Counted from the first letter of the stretch, positions 1 to 9,835 are shown. The stretch: DNA of 64,000 bases from Deinococcus multiflagellatus (GCF_020166415.1 NZ_JAIQXV010000012.1:62001-126000), one strand, 5' to 3'. Notes: generated from the letters alone by a model not told the origin. Translations and numbers: made by a program.

Positions 1-2
1 GC

Positions 3-1469
3 GCCCCGTTTAACGGCGCCCAGCATCCCTATCACTCCAAGGCGTACGGCAGCAACGCGATTGACTTTATTCCGCTGGTGGGGTCCTGGAGCGGCAAGAT
101 GCGTCCACTGCTGACCCTCCGCAACGCGTTTGGTGGCCTCACTGGCATCAATCCAACCGAAGGGGTCAGCAAATATGGGGTCATTGTGGTGGCCGGGCCA
201 GGAGCAGGTAAAACGCACCTGGTGCACACCGTGCTGAGCGCGGCCGCCGCCGTTGACAATGCCCGCACCATCACCATTGACATGAAGGATGGGTACATTC
301 CGCTGTATGAGCTGCTGGGCGGCTCGGATGGAAAAGCCAGCACCATCTTGGAATTTGGCCCTGGCGCGACGACGTCAGACGGCCGGCCTTTGTGCGTCAA
401 CCTGTTTGATCTGCCCCCTGAACACGCCCAGCCTCAGCCAGACAAGTTTGCGACCATCCTGCAGGTTCTTCGCCTCCTGAAGATTGTGACCAATCCGACC
501 CGTGAGACATTGGCCCGAAACGCGGTAGAGCAGTTTTACTCGTTTTACAGCGAGCCGATTCCGGTGGCGCTTCAGGAGGATTACCTCAAGGCCTACGAAG
601 ACGAGCGCCAGCTGCTGGCGGAGCTTCACATGCCTGAACTGCGCGAGGCACCAACCACCCGCTACACCAACGAAGGCACCTTGAGCGACTTCCACCGCAT
701 CCTGCGCAACATGAACCAGCTCAAAACGGAAGGCATTCGGCCGGAGGTCAAGCAGGAGCAACTGGCGATGGCCATGGAATTGGAGCCCTATCTCAATGCG
801 CCAGGGGGCCTGACCACAGACATCGGCCGCTTTTTGGATGGTCAGACCAACGCCACGTTGACGGCAGATCACACCTACATCCGGGCCGGCCGGATGGACA
901 GCGACCCCATCATCAAAAGCATCGGTCTCCTGTTGATCAACGAGTTGATCTGGAACACGGCCCGGAACAATCCGGACGGCCGCTGGACCTATGTGAACAA
1001 CGAGGAAGTGGGCGCGCTGTGCATGATGGAAGGCGGCAGGGACCAGGTGCGCCGTCAGTACAAGCTGGGCCGAGAATTCGGCCTGGTGCCGATTGCGGTG
1101 ACGCAGGAGCCAGCTGACATTGAGGCCCTCTCTGGCCTGAGCAACGGCGCGAGCACCTTTTTGTTCGGTGAACTCAGCGCAGATGAAATTGAGAAAACAG
1201 TTCGCGCGTTCAACCTTACCCCTGCAGTCGCCGAGCAGATTCGCAATCTGGGCGGCAAATTGGGCGTCTACCGCGAGTTCGTTGCTGTCAATGCCGGGGA
1301 AAACTCCCAGATTGACGCGATTCGGGGCGCCCTCTACACCTCTGAACTCGAAATGATGCTGTTCAGCTCACACAAAGACGACAAGGCGCGGCGTGACCAG
1401 ATGCGCCGCCAACTCGGCAACGGTTCTCACCTGGAGGCCAGCCTCGCCATGCTGGACAAAGGAGCTTAA
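3..1469 (+). CDS. VirB4/TraC-like T4SS ATPase, C-terminal part
   Basis: The reading frame is open to the left edge, so the N-terminus lies outside the window and 488 codons are visible. Walker A is GPGAGKT (about nt 195-215). A late segment with TQEPADIEAL matches the motif IV region of VirB4 ATPases. A loader ATPase at the inner membrane that powers conjugative transfer is the family role. The next gene starts one base after the stop and three more T4SS genes follow in the same direction, which supports the assignment. Whether it is of VirB4 or TraC type cannot be told from this fragment. Confidence 0.8.
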   Translation, partial: APFNGAQHPYHSKAYGSNAIDFIPLVGSWSGKMRPLLTLRNAFGGLTGINPTEGVSKYGVIVVAGPGAGKTHLVHTVLSAAAAVDNARTITIDMKDGYIPLYELLGGSDGKASTILEFGPGATTSDGRPLCVNLFDLPPEHAQPQPDKFATILQVLRLLKIVTNPTRETLARNAVEQFYSFYSEPIPVALQEDYLKAYEDERQLLAELHMPELREAPTTRYTNEGTLSDFHRILRNMNQLKTEGIRPEVKQEQLAMAMELEPYLNAPGGLTTDIGRFLDGQTNATLTADHTYIRAGRMDSDPIIKSIGLLLINELIWNTARNNPDGRWTYVNNEEVGALCMMEGGRDQVRRQYKLGREFGLVPIAVTQEPADIEALSGLSNGASTFLFGELSADEIEKTVRAFNLTPAVAEQIRNLGGKLGVYREFVAVNAGENSQIDAIRGALYTSELEMMLFSSHKDDKARRDQMRRQLGNGSHLEASLAMLDKGA

Positions 1470-1470
1470 C

Positions 1471-2547
1471 GTGACTGCACTTCGCTTTCGGCCCGCCCCC
1501 GCAGCCCTGCTGAGCACCGCCCTCCTCATCGGGGCCCCCCCCGCCCAGGCCGTCACCCTGGACGAGATTGCCGACAACCTGGAGCAGTTCGGGTCGGGCG
1601 GCCCCATGTCCTTTTTCCCCGCCCTCAGTGGCAGCCTGGCCCTGCTGAACAGCGCTTCGTCATTCCTGAGCATGATTCCGGGCCTCGGCACGCTCGTCAG
1701 CGGCCTCAACAGCGTGATGAACCTGATCAACGACATCCAGATCTCGTTCGGTCCCATCATGCAGACCAGCAAGAACATTGCCCAGTACGTGAGAATGACG
1801 GCAGAAGGCAAAAAGACCATTGACAGCCTGCTCTCGGCACGTGACCTGAACGACGCTGCGGCCCTGCTGAATAACTTCACGCAGCTGGCCGGTTCAACCA
1901 TGCCCCCCATCACGGGCAGCACGTTGAAGTCGAATCTGAGCGCCGTGACCGACCAGACCATGCGGGAGCTGGACGCCGAAATCCGCAAGACCCAGGCCGC
2001 CTATGAGCGCACCACGGATCAGGCCCTGCGCGCCGCGATTCGCCAGCGCCTGAACATGCTGGTGGCCAACCGCCGCAGTGCCAACCACACGACCAACGGC
2101 ATCCGGGCCATGCAGAACAACCAGAAGGTCAGTACCCGCAGCATGGGCATCCCCGGCCAGCAGGCGCAGGTCAGTGCAGGCATGATGTCGGCCGCTGCCG
2201 GCGCGACCAGCGCCACAGCCACAGGAAAACTCACGGTCGCCGCCGTCACGGAGCAGACCAGCGCCGTGACCAACAGCCTGGCGAACCTGAGCCAGCAGTT
2301 CACGGAGATGGCCGGCCTGCAGGTGGCCACCAATGACAGCCTGGACCAGATGGTGCAGGGCCAGGTGGCCAGCAGCGCCGCTGAGGCGGCGGCGGCCGCC
2401 ATTGCTGATCAGGAAGAGCAGCGCCAGATTCAGAGCAACTACAGCCGGGGGATGAATGACGCGGACGTGGCCAAGGCCGTCATTGATCAGAACCTGGACG
2501 CCTCATCGGTCAAATCGTTTGACGCTGCGGACGTGCTGTTCAGATGA
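1471..2547 (+). CDS. VirB5/TrbJ-like secreted T4SS protein
   Basis: Begins at GTG one base after the upstream stop, preceded by AAGGAG. The product has 358 residues with a Sec signal peptide (hydrophobic stretch about residues 10-23, cleavage after AQA). The mature part is rich in Ala, Gln, Asn and Ser and is mostly helical, with a Gly/Pro-rich hydrophobic patch near residues 40-80. This profile, and the position between a VirB4-like and a VirB6-like gene, fits the periplasmic TrbJ/VirB5 family, which forms pilus-tip or assembly components. The family call leans on gene order more than on any unique motif. The stop overlaps the next ATG by four bases. Confidence 0.6.
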   Translation: MTALRFRPAPAALLSTALLIGAPPAQAVTLDEIADNLEQFGSGGPMSFFPALSGSLALLNSASSFLSMIPGLGTLVSGLNSVMNLINDIQISFGPIMQTSKNIAQYVRMTAEGKKTIDSLLSARDLNDAAALLNNFTQLAGSTMPPITGSTLKSNLSAVTDQTMRELDAEIRKTQAAYERTTDQALRAAIRQRLNMLVANRRSANHTTNGIRAMQNNQKVSTRSMGIPGQQAQVSAGMMSAAAGATSATATGKLTVAAVTEQTSAVTNSLANLSQQFTEMAGLQVATNDSLDQMVQGQVASSAAEAAAAAIADQEEQRQIQSNYSRGMNDADVAKAVIDQNLDASSVKSFDAADVLFR

Positions 2548-4910
2548 ACGTTCTTCGGCGCCTTTTTCTTGTGCTGTGCGCCCTGGCCACTCTTTCGGGG
2601 GTGGCCGTTGCCGCGCCGGGGACGACCGCCGCACCAGCGTGCAGCGCCCTGGATATTCCTGACACCGGCCACAGCATCAACATGACCTCGTTCATTCCGG
2701 ACGCGGGGTGCTGGTATGTCACCACTATCAACCTGCTGGCCGACAGCGGTGCCTTCGAGATGACCCTGAGCGTGGCCAGGTACCTGGTCGTCATCCTGTT
2801 CGGAATCTTCGCGGTCTCTGCCTACATGGATAAACAAGCTCGGGCGCGGGCTATTCCCGTCACCATCGCCACCATCGCGGTGTACAGCGTGCTGACCTCG
2901 GGCGCAGGGTCGCAAAGTCTGACTGGCTACGTCCGGGTCATGATGCTCAATGGCTGGCCTGAGATTTACAGCACCAGTGCGGCGTATGGGCAAAAGATGC
3001 TGGCTGGCAATGGACCAAACAGTCTGGGGACCTACGTCAAGGATTTGGCCGAAGAGATGGCCAAAATGACCTACAACACGTCCGTGTTCGAGCGGGTCCG
3101 CACCCAGATGAACACGGAGCTGGCGGCTGGAAATTTTGGGGGTGATCAGGCCGCCATTCGCGCCCGGGTCAGAGAGATTATGGCGGCGGACCAGGCCAAG
3201 GCCGACACCGAAATGAAGCAACTCAGCCTCTGGACGACCATCGGGTCTTTCATGGTCATGGGGCTCTTCGCAGTCTTTGCGGCCCTCATCTATTCGACCG
3301 CGCTCGGACTCATCTTAACAGCCGTGATGTTGCCCATTTCCATGGCATTTATTGCTGTGATGCAGTGGGGCTATTTCACCAAAGCCATGATCACGTTTCT
3401 CTCCGCGCTGCTTGTGACGGCACTGGTGAGTGTCATGACGGTTGGCGTCATGAGAATCGCTGTCGGCAATTCCGCCACACAGATGACCGTCATGCTCCAG
3501 CAGAGCAATCAGCAGATCGAACAGTCCCTGGTGAAGTACGCCACCGAATGGAAGCAGTGCGAATTCTGGGAAGGGGGCTGCAACATCAACAACCTTCGCC
3601 TGGAGATGGGTGTGGCGTGGGAAGAAGCCCGCAGCGTCGTGGTGACCCTGGGCATGACGCTCCTCGCGGCCAGTGTGTCAGTGGGGATCGCCATGAACCA
3701 GTTGCGGCGCGTGCCCGCACTGATCAGCGGCGCCATCGGCGTAAGCGGTGGTGGGGAATCCTCCGGTACAGGCACAAACCCGATGCGGGGTCTGGCCGAA
3801 GCGGCGGGCGTCACGGCCCTGGCCAAAACCGTGCAGGCACGGGCCGTGTCCTCGGCGGCTGACCGCCTGGGCCTGGGCAAATCATCTGGAAGCCAGGGCC
3901 AACCGGGTGGCAAATCAGCTGGGGCGCCTGGCTCCCCCACAGCTCCAGGCGACCCCAAGTCGTCCGCTGGGGGCTCAGGCGCAGCTGCAGGACCAGCCGC
4001 CGCTGCCGGTGGTCCTGCCCGCCCACCCGAGGCAGAGGGGGCGGCGTACGGACGGTCGCACACGCAGGGCCAGGGCCCGAGTCAACCGACGACCAGCGCG
4101 CGGATTGCGAGCACGTTGGCCAGTACGCCAGCAGGCCGCCTCGCTGCTGCCCAGCACCTCACCGCCGCCGCTGGCCGCGCCACGGGCCGCGCGGCGCAAA
4201 CCGTGGCCAACGTCACGGGTGACCGCGCCCTGCTTGACCGCGTGGGTGGGATGGCCAGTGCCGGCGCGGCCAACACCCAAGCGGCCATGACGGCGGCGCG
4301 TACCGGTCTCGGCCATTCGGCCAGTGCGGCGCGCGATCTTGTGCAGAATGCCCAAACCCAGGGCCTCCCCCAAGCGGTGAGCAATGCCGTGATGAGCAGT
4401 GCCCCAGCCACCAACGTGCAGCTGGGCCTGCAGGCCAGGACTCAGCGACTGGCAGCGGCGGCCAAGCAACCGACAGCCGCTGGGCAGACGTTCGCCGCCG
4501 CTGCGGCCCATGTGGCGCCCACTGCTCCAGGGGCCGTGCCACAGGCACCGAGCGCTGCTGCGGGAGCCGCCACTGGACCTGTGCCCAGCGGCAAGGGGGC
4601 CAGTGTGCCCCCGCCCACGCCGACCCCCGCCGCCCCGGCCCCAACCCTGAACCGCAGCTATTCGTCCGGTCCCACGTCGCGCTCGACCTCCACCACGCCG
4701 ACCGTGCGAAGCGGCCAGTTCCGCCAGGCGGTTCAGGTCGGCCAGGAGCCCCGGCCCAGCGGTCTGAAGGACTTCAAGTCTGGCGTGTCCGCCAACCTGA
4801 AGCCGGCGCAGCCGTCGGAAGCGCCGGGTAAGAGCGCGCAGCCCATGACGGTGGACGCGGCCCGCAGTGAAGCCACAACAGCCGAGTTGCCCCAGGAAGA
4901 GACGACGTGA
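2544..4910 (+). CDS. VirB6/TrbL-like inner-membrane T4SS channel protein
   Basis: 788 residues starting at an ATG overlapping the upstream stop (ATGA). A signal peptide (residues 1-24) is followed by membrane segments near residues 70-90, 100-115, 230-300 and 365-385. From about residue 400 to the end it becomes a long low-complexity Ala/Gly/Pro/Ser/Thr tail. Polytopic core plus long disordered tail is typical of TrbL/VirB6 proteins, which form part of the inner-membrane translocation complex. It overlaps the coupling-protein gene by four bases, so the pair is probably translationally coupled. Confidence 0.75.
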   Translation: MNVLRRLFLVLCALATLSGVAVAAPGTTAAPACSALDIPDTGHSINMTSFIPDAGCWYVTTINLLADSGAFEMTLSVARYLVVILFGIFAVSAYMDKQARARAIPVTIATIAVYSVLTSGAGSQSLTGYVRVMMLNGWPEIYSTSAAYGQKMLAGNGPNSLGTYVKDLAEEMAKMTYNTSVFERVRTQMNTELAAGNFGGDQAAIRARVREIMAADQAKADTEMKQLSLWTTIGSFMVMGLFAVFAALIYSTALGLILTAVMLPISMAFIAVMQWGYFTKAMITFLSALLVTALVSVMTVGVMRIAVGNSATQMTVMLQQSNQQIEQSLVKYATEWKQCEFWEGGCNINNLRLEMGVAWEEARSVVVTLGMTLLAASVSVGIAMNQLRRVPALISGAIGVSGGGESSGTGTNPMRGLAEAAGVTALAKTVQARAVSSAADRLGLGKSSGSQGQPGGKSAGAPGSPTAPGDPKSSAGGSGAAAGPAAAAGGPARPPEAEGAAYGRSHTQGQGPSQPTTSARIASTLASTPAGRLAAAQHLTAAAGRATGRAAQTVANVTGDRALLDRVGGMASAGAANTQAAMTAARTGLGHSASAARDLVQNAQTQGLPQAVSNAVMSSAPATNVQLGLQARTQRLAAAAKQPTAAGQTFAAAAAHVAPTAPGAVPQAPSAAAGAATGPVPSGKGASVPPPTPTPAAPAPTLNRSYSSGPTSRSTSTTPTVRSGQFRQAVQVGQEPRPSGLKDFKSGVSANLKPAQPSEAPGKSAQPMTVDAARSEATTAELPQEETT

Positions 4911-7474
4911 CCCAGCCGACAGAAGCCCTCAAGCCCGTCATGCCCCGCCGCAACGGCGATACCCTCAGCATGCTGCTGATCGGCGCGATCATCTTCGGAG
5001 GCTACGTGGCCTACCGGGCTGCCGAGGCCGCCGCGCAGCTGCTGCAATACCTCCGGCACATTCACTTCGCGGAGCGGTTTGGCCTGGACGCCACCTTGGT
5101 GGGCACCGCAGCGATGAGGTGTTGGAGCGACGCGCCGTGTCAAGCCTGGTTGAAAGGGGCCTTCTTTCAGCTGTTCTCGCCGTGGCAGCTCCTGATTCTG
5201 CTGCTGATCCCGCTGCCGGCCGTCCTGATGGCGTTCCGGCCCAAAGCAGACAAATACGCCCACCGGCCCCCCGGCAGCGCCCGGTGGGCCACGATGAACG
5301 ACGTGCCGCAATTGGCACCTGAAGCCGACCAGGCAGCCAGCGGCAACCCCCACGCCGGTTATCTCGGCAATCTGGTGCAGGACGACCCGGCCAAGCCCTA
5401 CGCCCAACTGTTTCCGCTCCTGTGCCCGCTCGACGAGTGGTGCCAGAACGTGCTCGTGCAAGGGGGCGTCGGCTCCGGCAAGACGACGAGTGTCTTTCAG
5501 AACTACGGCATGTCGGCGGCGCACCTGGGGCACACCGTCATTGCGGTGGATACGAAGTGGCCTCAGCGTGACAGCGGGCTGCGGGAACTGATCGGGTACT
5601 GGCACGCGATGGGCCGGGATGTGGTGCTGTTCGCGCCGTTTGAACCCAACAGCGTCAAGCTGGACGTGACAGGTGATCTGGCGACGTTTGACGCGGCGCT
5701 GCGCTACAGCGACACCGTCATGCCGCCCCCTGAATTCCGCGATGAACCTGGGCAGCATTACAAGCAACTGGAACGCCGGGTGCTGGCCGCGCTGGGACAG
5801 GCGAACAGCCGGACCGGCGGCACCCAGGGCGACCTGCTCAACCGGGCCATGGACCCGCCCCGCGAGATCACCGACTGGATTGCCAGCCTGCAAGATCCCA
5901 TGCTGAACAAGATCATCAACAGCGCCACGAGCCGTGGCGAGAAGGATTTTGCGGACAGCATGACCGGGATCATCACCGCTCTGCGGGTGTTTTTCAATGA
6001 ACACGTGGCCCGCGCCACCACGCCTGGACAGCCCCACGAGACGATTGATCTGGAGGCCTGTTTCCGGCGGCCCACGCTGATCTACGTGGCGCTGAACCAG
6101 GAAGACATGCTGGACGGTAGCGGCACTATCCTGCTGCGCCTGTTCATGCGCCGCGTCATTGAAGCGATCTTCCGGGTGGCCCGCAGCACACCGACCGGCA
6201 AACTCCCGCACCCCACCACGTTTGCCATGGATGAGCAGCCCAGTTACGGCCGGCTGAATTACCTGATGCGGATTTCAGCCACCATGCGCTCGTACAACAT
6301 GGCCATCATGTTCGGCCTGCAGAGCTCGGCGCAAGGCAAGCTGGTGTATGGGGCCGACTACTGGGCGGCCATCAGTGAAAACGTCATTACCCGGCGCATC
6401 GCCTTTCCGCGTGGCCTGACCGGCGAGGATGCCAAGGACATCAGCGCGCGCCTCGGCATGACCACCAACCTTGGCCTGAGCATCAATGTGAGTGAGGGCC
6501 GCAACGGCGAGGATGACCGGTACTCGGCCGGTTCCCGCCTGGAGCGGCAGCCGCTGCTGGCCCCGGAAGAATTCAGCACCTTCAAGATCGGAGAAGCCGT
6601 GATTATCAGCTCGCAACACCCCCCGATTCGCTCCATCTTCACCCCCATCGCCTACGCAGAGGTCAAGCATCCTCGCGTGAAGCCCGGGACACCCAACTGG
6701 CTGCATGAGGTGTTCTACAAAGACATGGCCGCGCGGCTCCCCGAGGGCGTGAGCCTGAGCGGCTATACCGACCAGCTGATTGCCCGTGGCACCTTTCACC
6801 GCCTGCCCCCTCACCTGCAGATGAAGGGGGAAGAGCTGGCGCCGGGACTGACGCGCGGCGCCGGCGCCGCCGCAGTTCAGCAGCAATTCAGCTCCTGGCT
6901 GGGCCACTGCATGGCCGAACAGGTGGATATCGCCCTGGTGCACAACGGCGTGCGGCCCGAACCCATTATTCAAATCGGTCTGGACAGCCTGGAAGAGCAC
7001 CGTGAGCTGGCGCAGGGGGCGCCATTCTATGAGGCCGCCGGGCTGCTGCGGCGTGTTGATGCCAGCCGGGGTCTCCAATTGACGCGGGAAGCGCGGGGCC
7101 AGCTCGCCCCTGAAGTGATTGATCAGCTGCATGAAGCGGCGGACCTGACGCCCGTACAGCGCTACCTGCGCACCCGTGGCGCGTTCATCGAGGGGCACCC
7201 GGCCAGAGACGCCGTGCCGGAGGCAGCCAGGGAAGATCCCGTCGGCATCTTGCGAGAAAGCCAGGGCCTGCTGCTGGTCCAGAGCACCCAGCTGAACGTC
7301 ATGTGGCCCAAACGGCGCCCGTCTTTCCCGAAAGAGCGTGTGGGCACCAAGCACTACAGCGTGATTCCGTACCGCGACGCGGCAGCCCTGCGCGCAGTGG
7401 TGCAGGGCAATGAGCCAGCGCTCCAGCCCGCCCCTCCGTCCGAGGCGCCCCTCTTCCCGGCGGCTGGCTCGTGA
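4907..7474 (+). CDS. VirD4/TraG-type coupling protein
   Basis: 855 residues. Two N-terminal membrane segments (about residues 22-45 and 88-108) precede the cytoplasmic ATPase. Walker A is GGVGSGKTT near residue 185 and Walker B is AMDEQPSYG near residue 440. Such proteins bring the DNA-relaxase complex to the secretion channel and pump DNA. No relaxase is visible in the window, so its substrate-processing partner must lie elsewhere. The C-terminal 150 residues are a family-specific extension. It overlaps both neighbours by four bases (ATGA/GTGA), so the operon is tightly coupled. Confidence 0.85.
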   Translation: MTQPTEALKPVMPRRNGDTLSMLLIGAIIFGGYVAYRAAEAAAQLLQYLRHIHFAERFGLDATLVGTAAMRCWSDAPCQAWLKGAFFQLFSPWQLLILLLIPLPAVLMAFRPKADKYAHRPPGSARWATMNDVPQLAPEADQAASGNPHAGYLGNLVQDDPAKPYAQLFPLLCPLDEWCQNVLVQGGVGSGKTTSVFQNYGMSAAHLGHTVIAVDTKWPQRDSGLRELIGYWHAMGRDVVLFAPFEPNSVKLDVTGDLATFDAALRYSDTVMPPPEFRDEPGQHYKQLERRVLAALGQANSRTGGTQGDLLNRAMDPPREITDWIASLQDPMLNKIINSATSRGEKDFADSMTGIITALRVFFNEHVARATTPGQPHETIDLEACFRRPTLIYVALNQEDMLDGSGTILLRLFMRRVIEAIFRVARSTPTGKLPHPTTFAMDEQPSYGRLNYLMRISATMRSYNMAIMFGLQSSAQGKLVYGADYWAAISENVITRRIAFPRGLTGEDAKDISARLGMTTNLGLSINVSEGRNGEDDRYSAGSRLERQPLLAPEEFSTFKIGEAVIISSQHPPIRSIFTPIAYAEVKHPRVKPGTPNWLHEVFYKDMAARLPEGVSLSGYTDQLIARGTFHRLPPHLQMKGEELAPGLTRGAGAAAVQQQFSSWLGHCMAEQVDIALVHNGVRPEPIIQIGLDSLEEHRELAQGAPFYEAAGLLRRVDASRGLQLTREARGQLAPEVIDQLHEAADLTPVQRYLRTRGAFIEGHPARDAVPEAAREDPVGILRESQGLLLVQSTQLNVMWPKRRPSFPKERVGTKHYSVIPYRDAAALRAVVQGNEPALQPAPPSEAPLFPAAGS

Positions 7475-7920
7475 AGCGGCTGGCTCTCTTCGTCCTGCTT
7501 TCTGGGCATGCAGGTGCCAGTGCGCCGGCAGACCTGATTCAGGCGGCGCAGGTGCAGGTGGTGGCCTTTTTGCCCCAGGTGCAGAGCTACGACGTCAGTG
7601 AGGCGCTGCGGCAGGTGGCGCTTCGGGGCCGCCGGGTCACACTGATCACAACGGTGCAGGCGGTGCAGGACCCGAAAAGCTATCTGTTGCGGCTGGCGCA
7701 TGTGCCAGGTGTCGTCACGCATCTGGTCAAGACCACCGGTGCGCCGTTCGTGGTGGTCGACGGCCGGGCGGCCCTGTCCGGCCCAGGACTGGCCCAGCAG
7801 GGGGCCACCACACGCAGCGTGCGTCCCGAGCTGCTGAATCAGTGGGCCGCACAGATCATGCAGCGCAGGCCCACGGCGCCCGTCGACCTGGTGAAATTGC
7901 GGTATCTCAAAGCCCCGTAG
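7471..7920 (+). CDS. Secreted degenerate phospholipase-D-fold protein
   Basis: 149 residues starting at the GTG overlapping the coupling-protein stop. A signal peptide covers about residues 1-19. The mature part follows the half-domain pattern of PLD-like nucleases (beta strands, then TTGAPFVVVDGRAALSG where active members have H-x-K-x4-D-G and a GS motif). The His and Lys are not conserved here, so I expect no catalytic activity. PLD-like proteins are often encoded next to T4SS genes in plasmids. It is the last gene of the operon and a terminator follows 13 bases later. Confidence 0.55.
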   Translation: MKRLALFVLLSGHAGASAPADLIQAAQVQVVAFLPQVQSYDVSEALRQVALRGRRVTLITTVQAVQDPKSYLLRLAHVPGVVTHLVKTTGAPFVVVDGRAALSGPGLAQQGATTRSVRPELLNQWAAQIMQRRPTAPVDLVKLRYLKAP

Positions 7921-7933
7921 AAGAGCGAGAATC

Positions 7934-7963
7934 AGAAGTGGCCCTGGGGCCACTTCTTTTTTA
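7934..7963 (+). terminator. Intrinsic terminator of T4SS operon
   Basis: An 11-base stem (7934-7944 with 7947-7957) is followed by a run of six T. It starts 13 bases after the operon's last stop codon. The centre TGGCC..GGCCA resembles the class B hairpins, but this copy has the U-tract that those lack. Confidence 0.9.
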
Positions 7964-8558
7964 TGTCCCTGTCTCGCGTTTGACCTGGCACCGTGCTGCT
8001 GGCCGCGTGCCTGCACCACACGTCAGGGTGAGGGTGGATGGTCCACGGTCATCGCGCGGCCAGCAGCATCAAAAGCCCGGTCAATTTCACCATCAGTAGC
8101 CTGCTGCCTACTGGCCAGATCGCCACCGCCGTGCCCGGCCCAGGTCCCCGAACCTCGTTGGACACCTCCTCCTGGACATGCGTTGCCACGGCTTCCTGCA
8201 GAAGACCCAGTCCACACATGGTGGAGTGCGGCCGCCATGTGTGCACAGTGACCGCAAGAAGTTGAGCGTTCCGAGGAGGCCAGCACAGTGGAGCCAGGGC
8301 AAACCGCCTCGACCGTGGCGCGCCCCAGATGATGCCCAGCAACGTGCCGCCGGAACCTCGGTCTCGGTCTGGCACTTCCTGTCCCCACAGCCCGCAGGTG
8401 AAGAGGACTGCGCACGGTCATGGTCAGAGTGAGGGTGAAGTTCAGGGACACGAAGGAGAGCATGGGCCTGCGTGAACGCCGCTGCGGGCTGCGGCGGGTT
8501 CCCACCGGTCCCCAGTTCAGTGCCTAAGAACGGCTGCCTGTTCGGTGTCCACGCAGGC
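7964..8558. other. Intergenic stretch, no supported gene
   Basis: About 600 bases between the T4SS terminator and the first class A element. Open frames on either strand have poor codon use and no credible start. A minus-strand frame encoding a hydrophobic 14-residue start (nt 8049-8090) stops at once. I see no tRNA, no repeat and no clear promoter. It could hold regulatory DNA. Confidence 0.5.
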
Positions 8559-8594
8559 TTGCCTGTCGCACCAGCGCCCCTGGAGGGTGGAGGC
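8559..8594 (+). promoter_or_regulatory. Class A start-site element 1
   Basis: TTGCC at 8559-8563, six bases, ACCAGCGCCCC at 8570-8580, then 14 bases to ATG 8595. One of ten copies sharing this geometry. TTGCC lies 36 bases before the start codon, compatible with a -35 box of a leaderless promoter. Confidence 0.75.
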
Positions 8595-8807
8595 ATGACT
8601 GCAGAACGACGGGAGAAAGCAATCAAATGGGTGCTGTTGGCGAACGCAGTGCTGGGCCTGCTCATCATGCTGTATGCCACAGGTGCCGCGCTGGGCACTG
8701 GCCTGATCCTGGGCGGCATCAATTTCAACCTGAGCCTGACGGCCTACCTCATTCACCGCAACGGCCGTGTGATCCAGGGCCTCACGGGTGTTGGCCAGGC
8801 GCCGTGA
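8595..8807 (+). CDS. Small two-helix membrane protein
   Basis: 70 residues. A charged N-terminus (MTAERREKAIK) is followed by two hydrophobic segments (about residues 12-30 and 33-52) separated by a Gly turn, then a basic tail. It matches no family I can name. The start follows a class A element by 14 bases without a Shine-Dalgarno site. Its stop overlaps the GTG of the ATPase gene downstream, so the two products probably act together and this one may be its membrane anchor. Confidence 0.65.
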   Translation: MTAERREKAIKWVLLANAVLGLLIMLYATGAALGTGLILGGINFNLSLTAYLIHRNGRVIQGLTGVGQAP

Positions 8808-9814
8808 GACCTGCAGATCCCTGGGGCAGCAACGGCGTTCGCCAGGAGAGCGTCCTGCTGCTCGACGTGAGTCACAACGATGAATACGAGAGGCTACTCG
8901 TCCAGCTGCCACCTGACATTCGGGCAATGGTCGAGCCCCGCATTCGGGACGTCGTCGAGATCCGGCTGCCTCTGGGGCAAAGACTGGAAGTGGTCTACCA
9001 GGGGAAGTTGCGAGTGACCTACCCGAGAATCATTGAAGTGCGCGACATTCTGATGTTGGACGGCGGGGGGGCGTTTCGCAAGGATGGACGGCGTGGGGTG
9101 GACGGCGCCCTACACCGAATCGCCCGGTACACCGATGTCAGTGGCGATGTGGAGAGCGCACAGGGGGGCAAGTCCAACTTCTTTATCATCCGGCTGGGTC
9201 GCGTGCTTCTCGGCATTGCCGAACCGTTAAGAGACGCATTGAAGAGGGCGCTGAACGGCATTCTCTTGATCGGTCCTCCCGGTGTCGGCAAGACGACCCT
9301 CCTCAGAGACATCATCCGAATCTTGCAGGAGCGGTTTGGAGGCGCCCTCCTGGTCATTGACACCTCACTGGAATTGTGCGGCGAAGGGGACACGCCGCAT
9401 CACTTTCTGAACATGGCCCAGCGCCTGATGGTCGGCCATCCGACCCGGCAAAAGGCGGTGATTGACCTCGCCATCATGAACGGCGGCGCTGATTGTCTCC
9501 TCTTTGACGAGATCGGCTACCGTGACGATGTCGACCTGGTGGCCTTCGCTGCGGGCCGCGGCCTGATGACGGTCGGCAGTGTCCACGGCCATACCCTTCA
9601 GGACATCATCAACACGAAGGCGCTGAGGCCACTGCTGAGACTGCAAGCGGACGGCACCGTCGACGCCACCAGCCAAGTTGTTTTCAACATGGCGATTGAG
9701 GTTCGTGGACAGGGCCAGCTCCGGATCTATCACAACGTGAGCCAGAGTATTCAGGACATCTTGGAAGGGCAGCGGCCGCAGTTTGAAGATGTCGCGTATG
9801 TCCCCGAGCGCTAG
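8804..9814 (+). CDS. SpoIIIAA-like AAA ATPase
   Basis: 336 residues from GTG 8804, which overlaps the upstream stop. The N-terminal 100 residues have the pattern LP..IR......VEIRLP.GQ.L seen in SpoIIIAA/Ycf45 proteins. The ATPase core has Walker A GPPGVGKTT (about residue 157), Walker B LLFDEIG (about 232) and a SVHGH segment typical of the family. In sporulating bacteria the relative drives a trans-envelope complex, while in other bacteria and plastids the role is unclear. The partner here is a small two-helix membrane protein. No R3H domain follows the ATPase. Confidence 0.75.
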   Translation: MRPADPWGSNGVRQESVLLLDVSHNDEYERLLVQLPPDIRAMVEPRIRDVVEIRLPLGQRLEVVYQGKLRVTYPRIIEVRDILMLDGGGAFRKDGRRGVDGALHRIARYTDVSGDVESAQGGKSNFFIIRLGRVLLGIAEPLRDALKRALNGILLIGPPGVGKTTLLRDIIRILQERFGGALLVIDTSLELCGEGDTPHHFLNMAQRLMVGHPTRQKAVIDLAIMNGGADCLLFDEIGYRDDVDLVAFAAGRGLMTVGSVHGHTLQDIINTKALRPLLRLQADGTVDATSQVVFNMAIEVRGQGQLRIYHNVSQSIQDILEGQRPQFEDVAYVPER

Positions 9815-9835
9815 CAGCTGCAGGCACAACCACAA

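Noticed and set aside
4733..6211. 492-codon minus-strand frame opposite virD4
   Set aside because: Shadow frame. The sense strand carries Walker motifs.
8023..8505. Minus-strand frames before class A element 1
   Set aside because: Unnatural composition and immediate stops after the only hydrophobic start.
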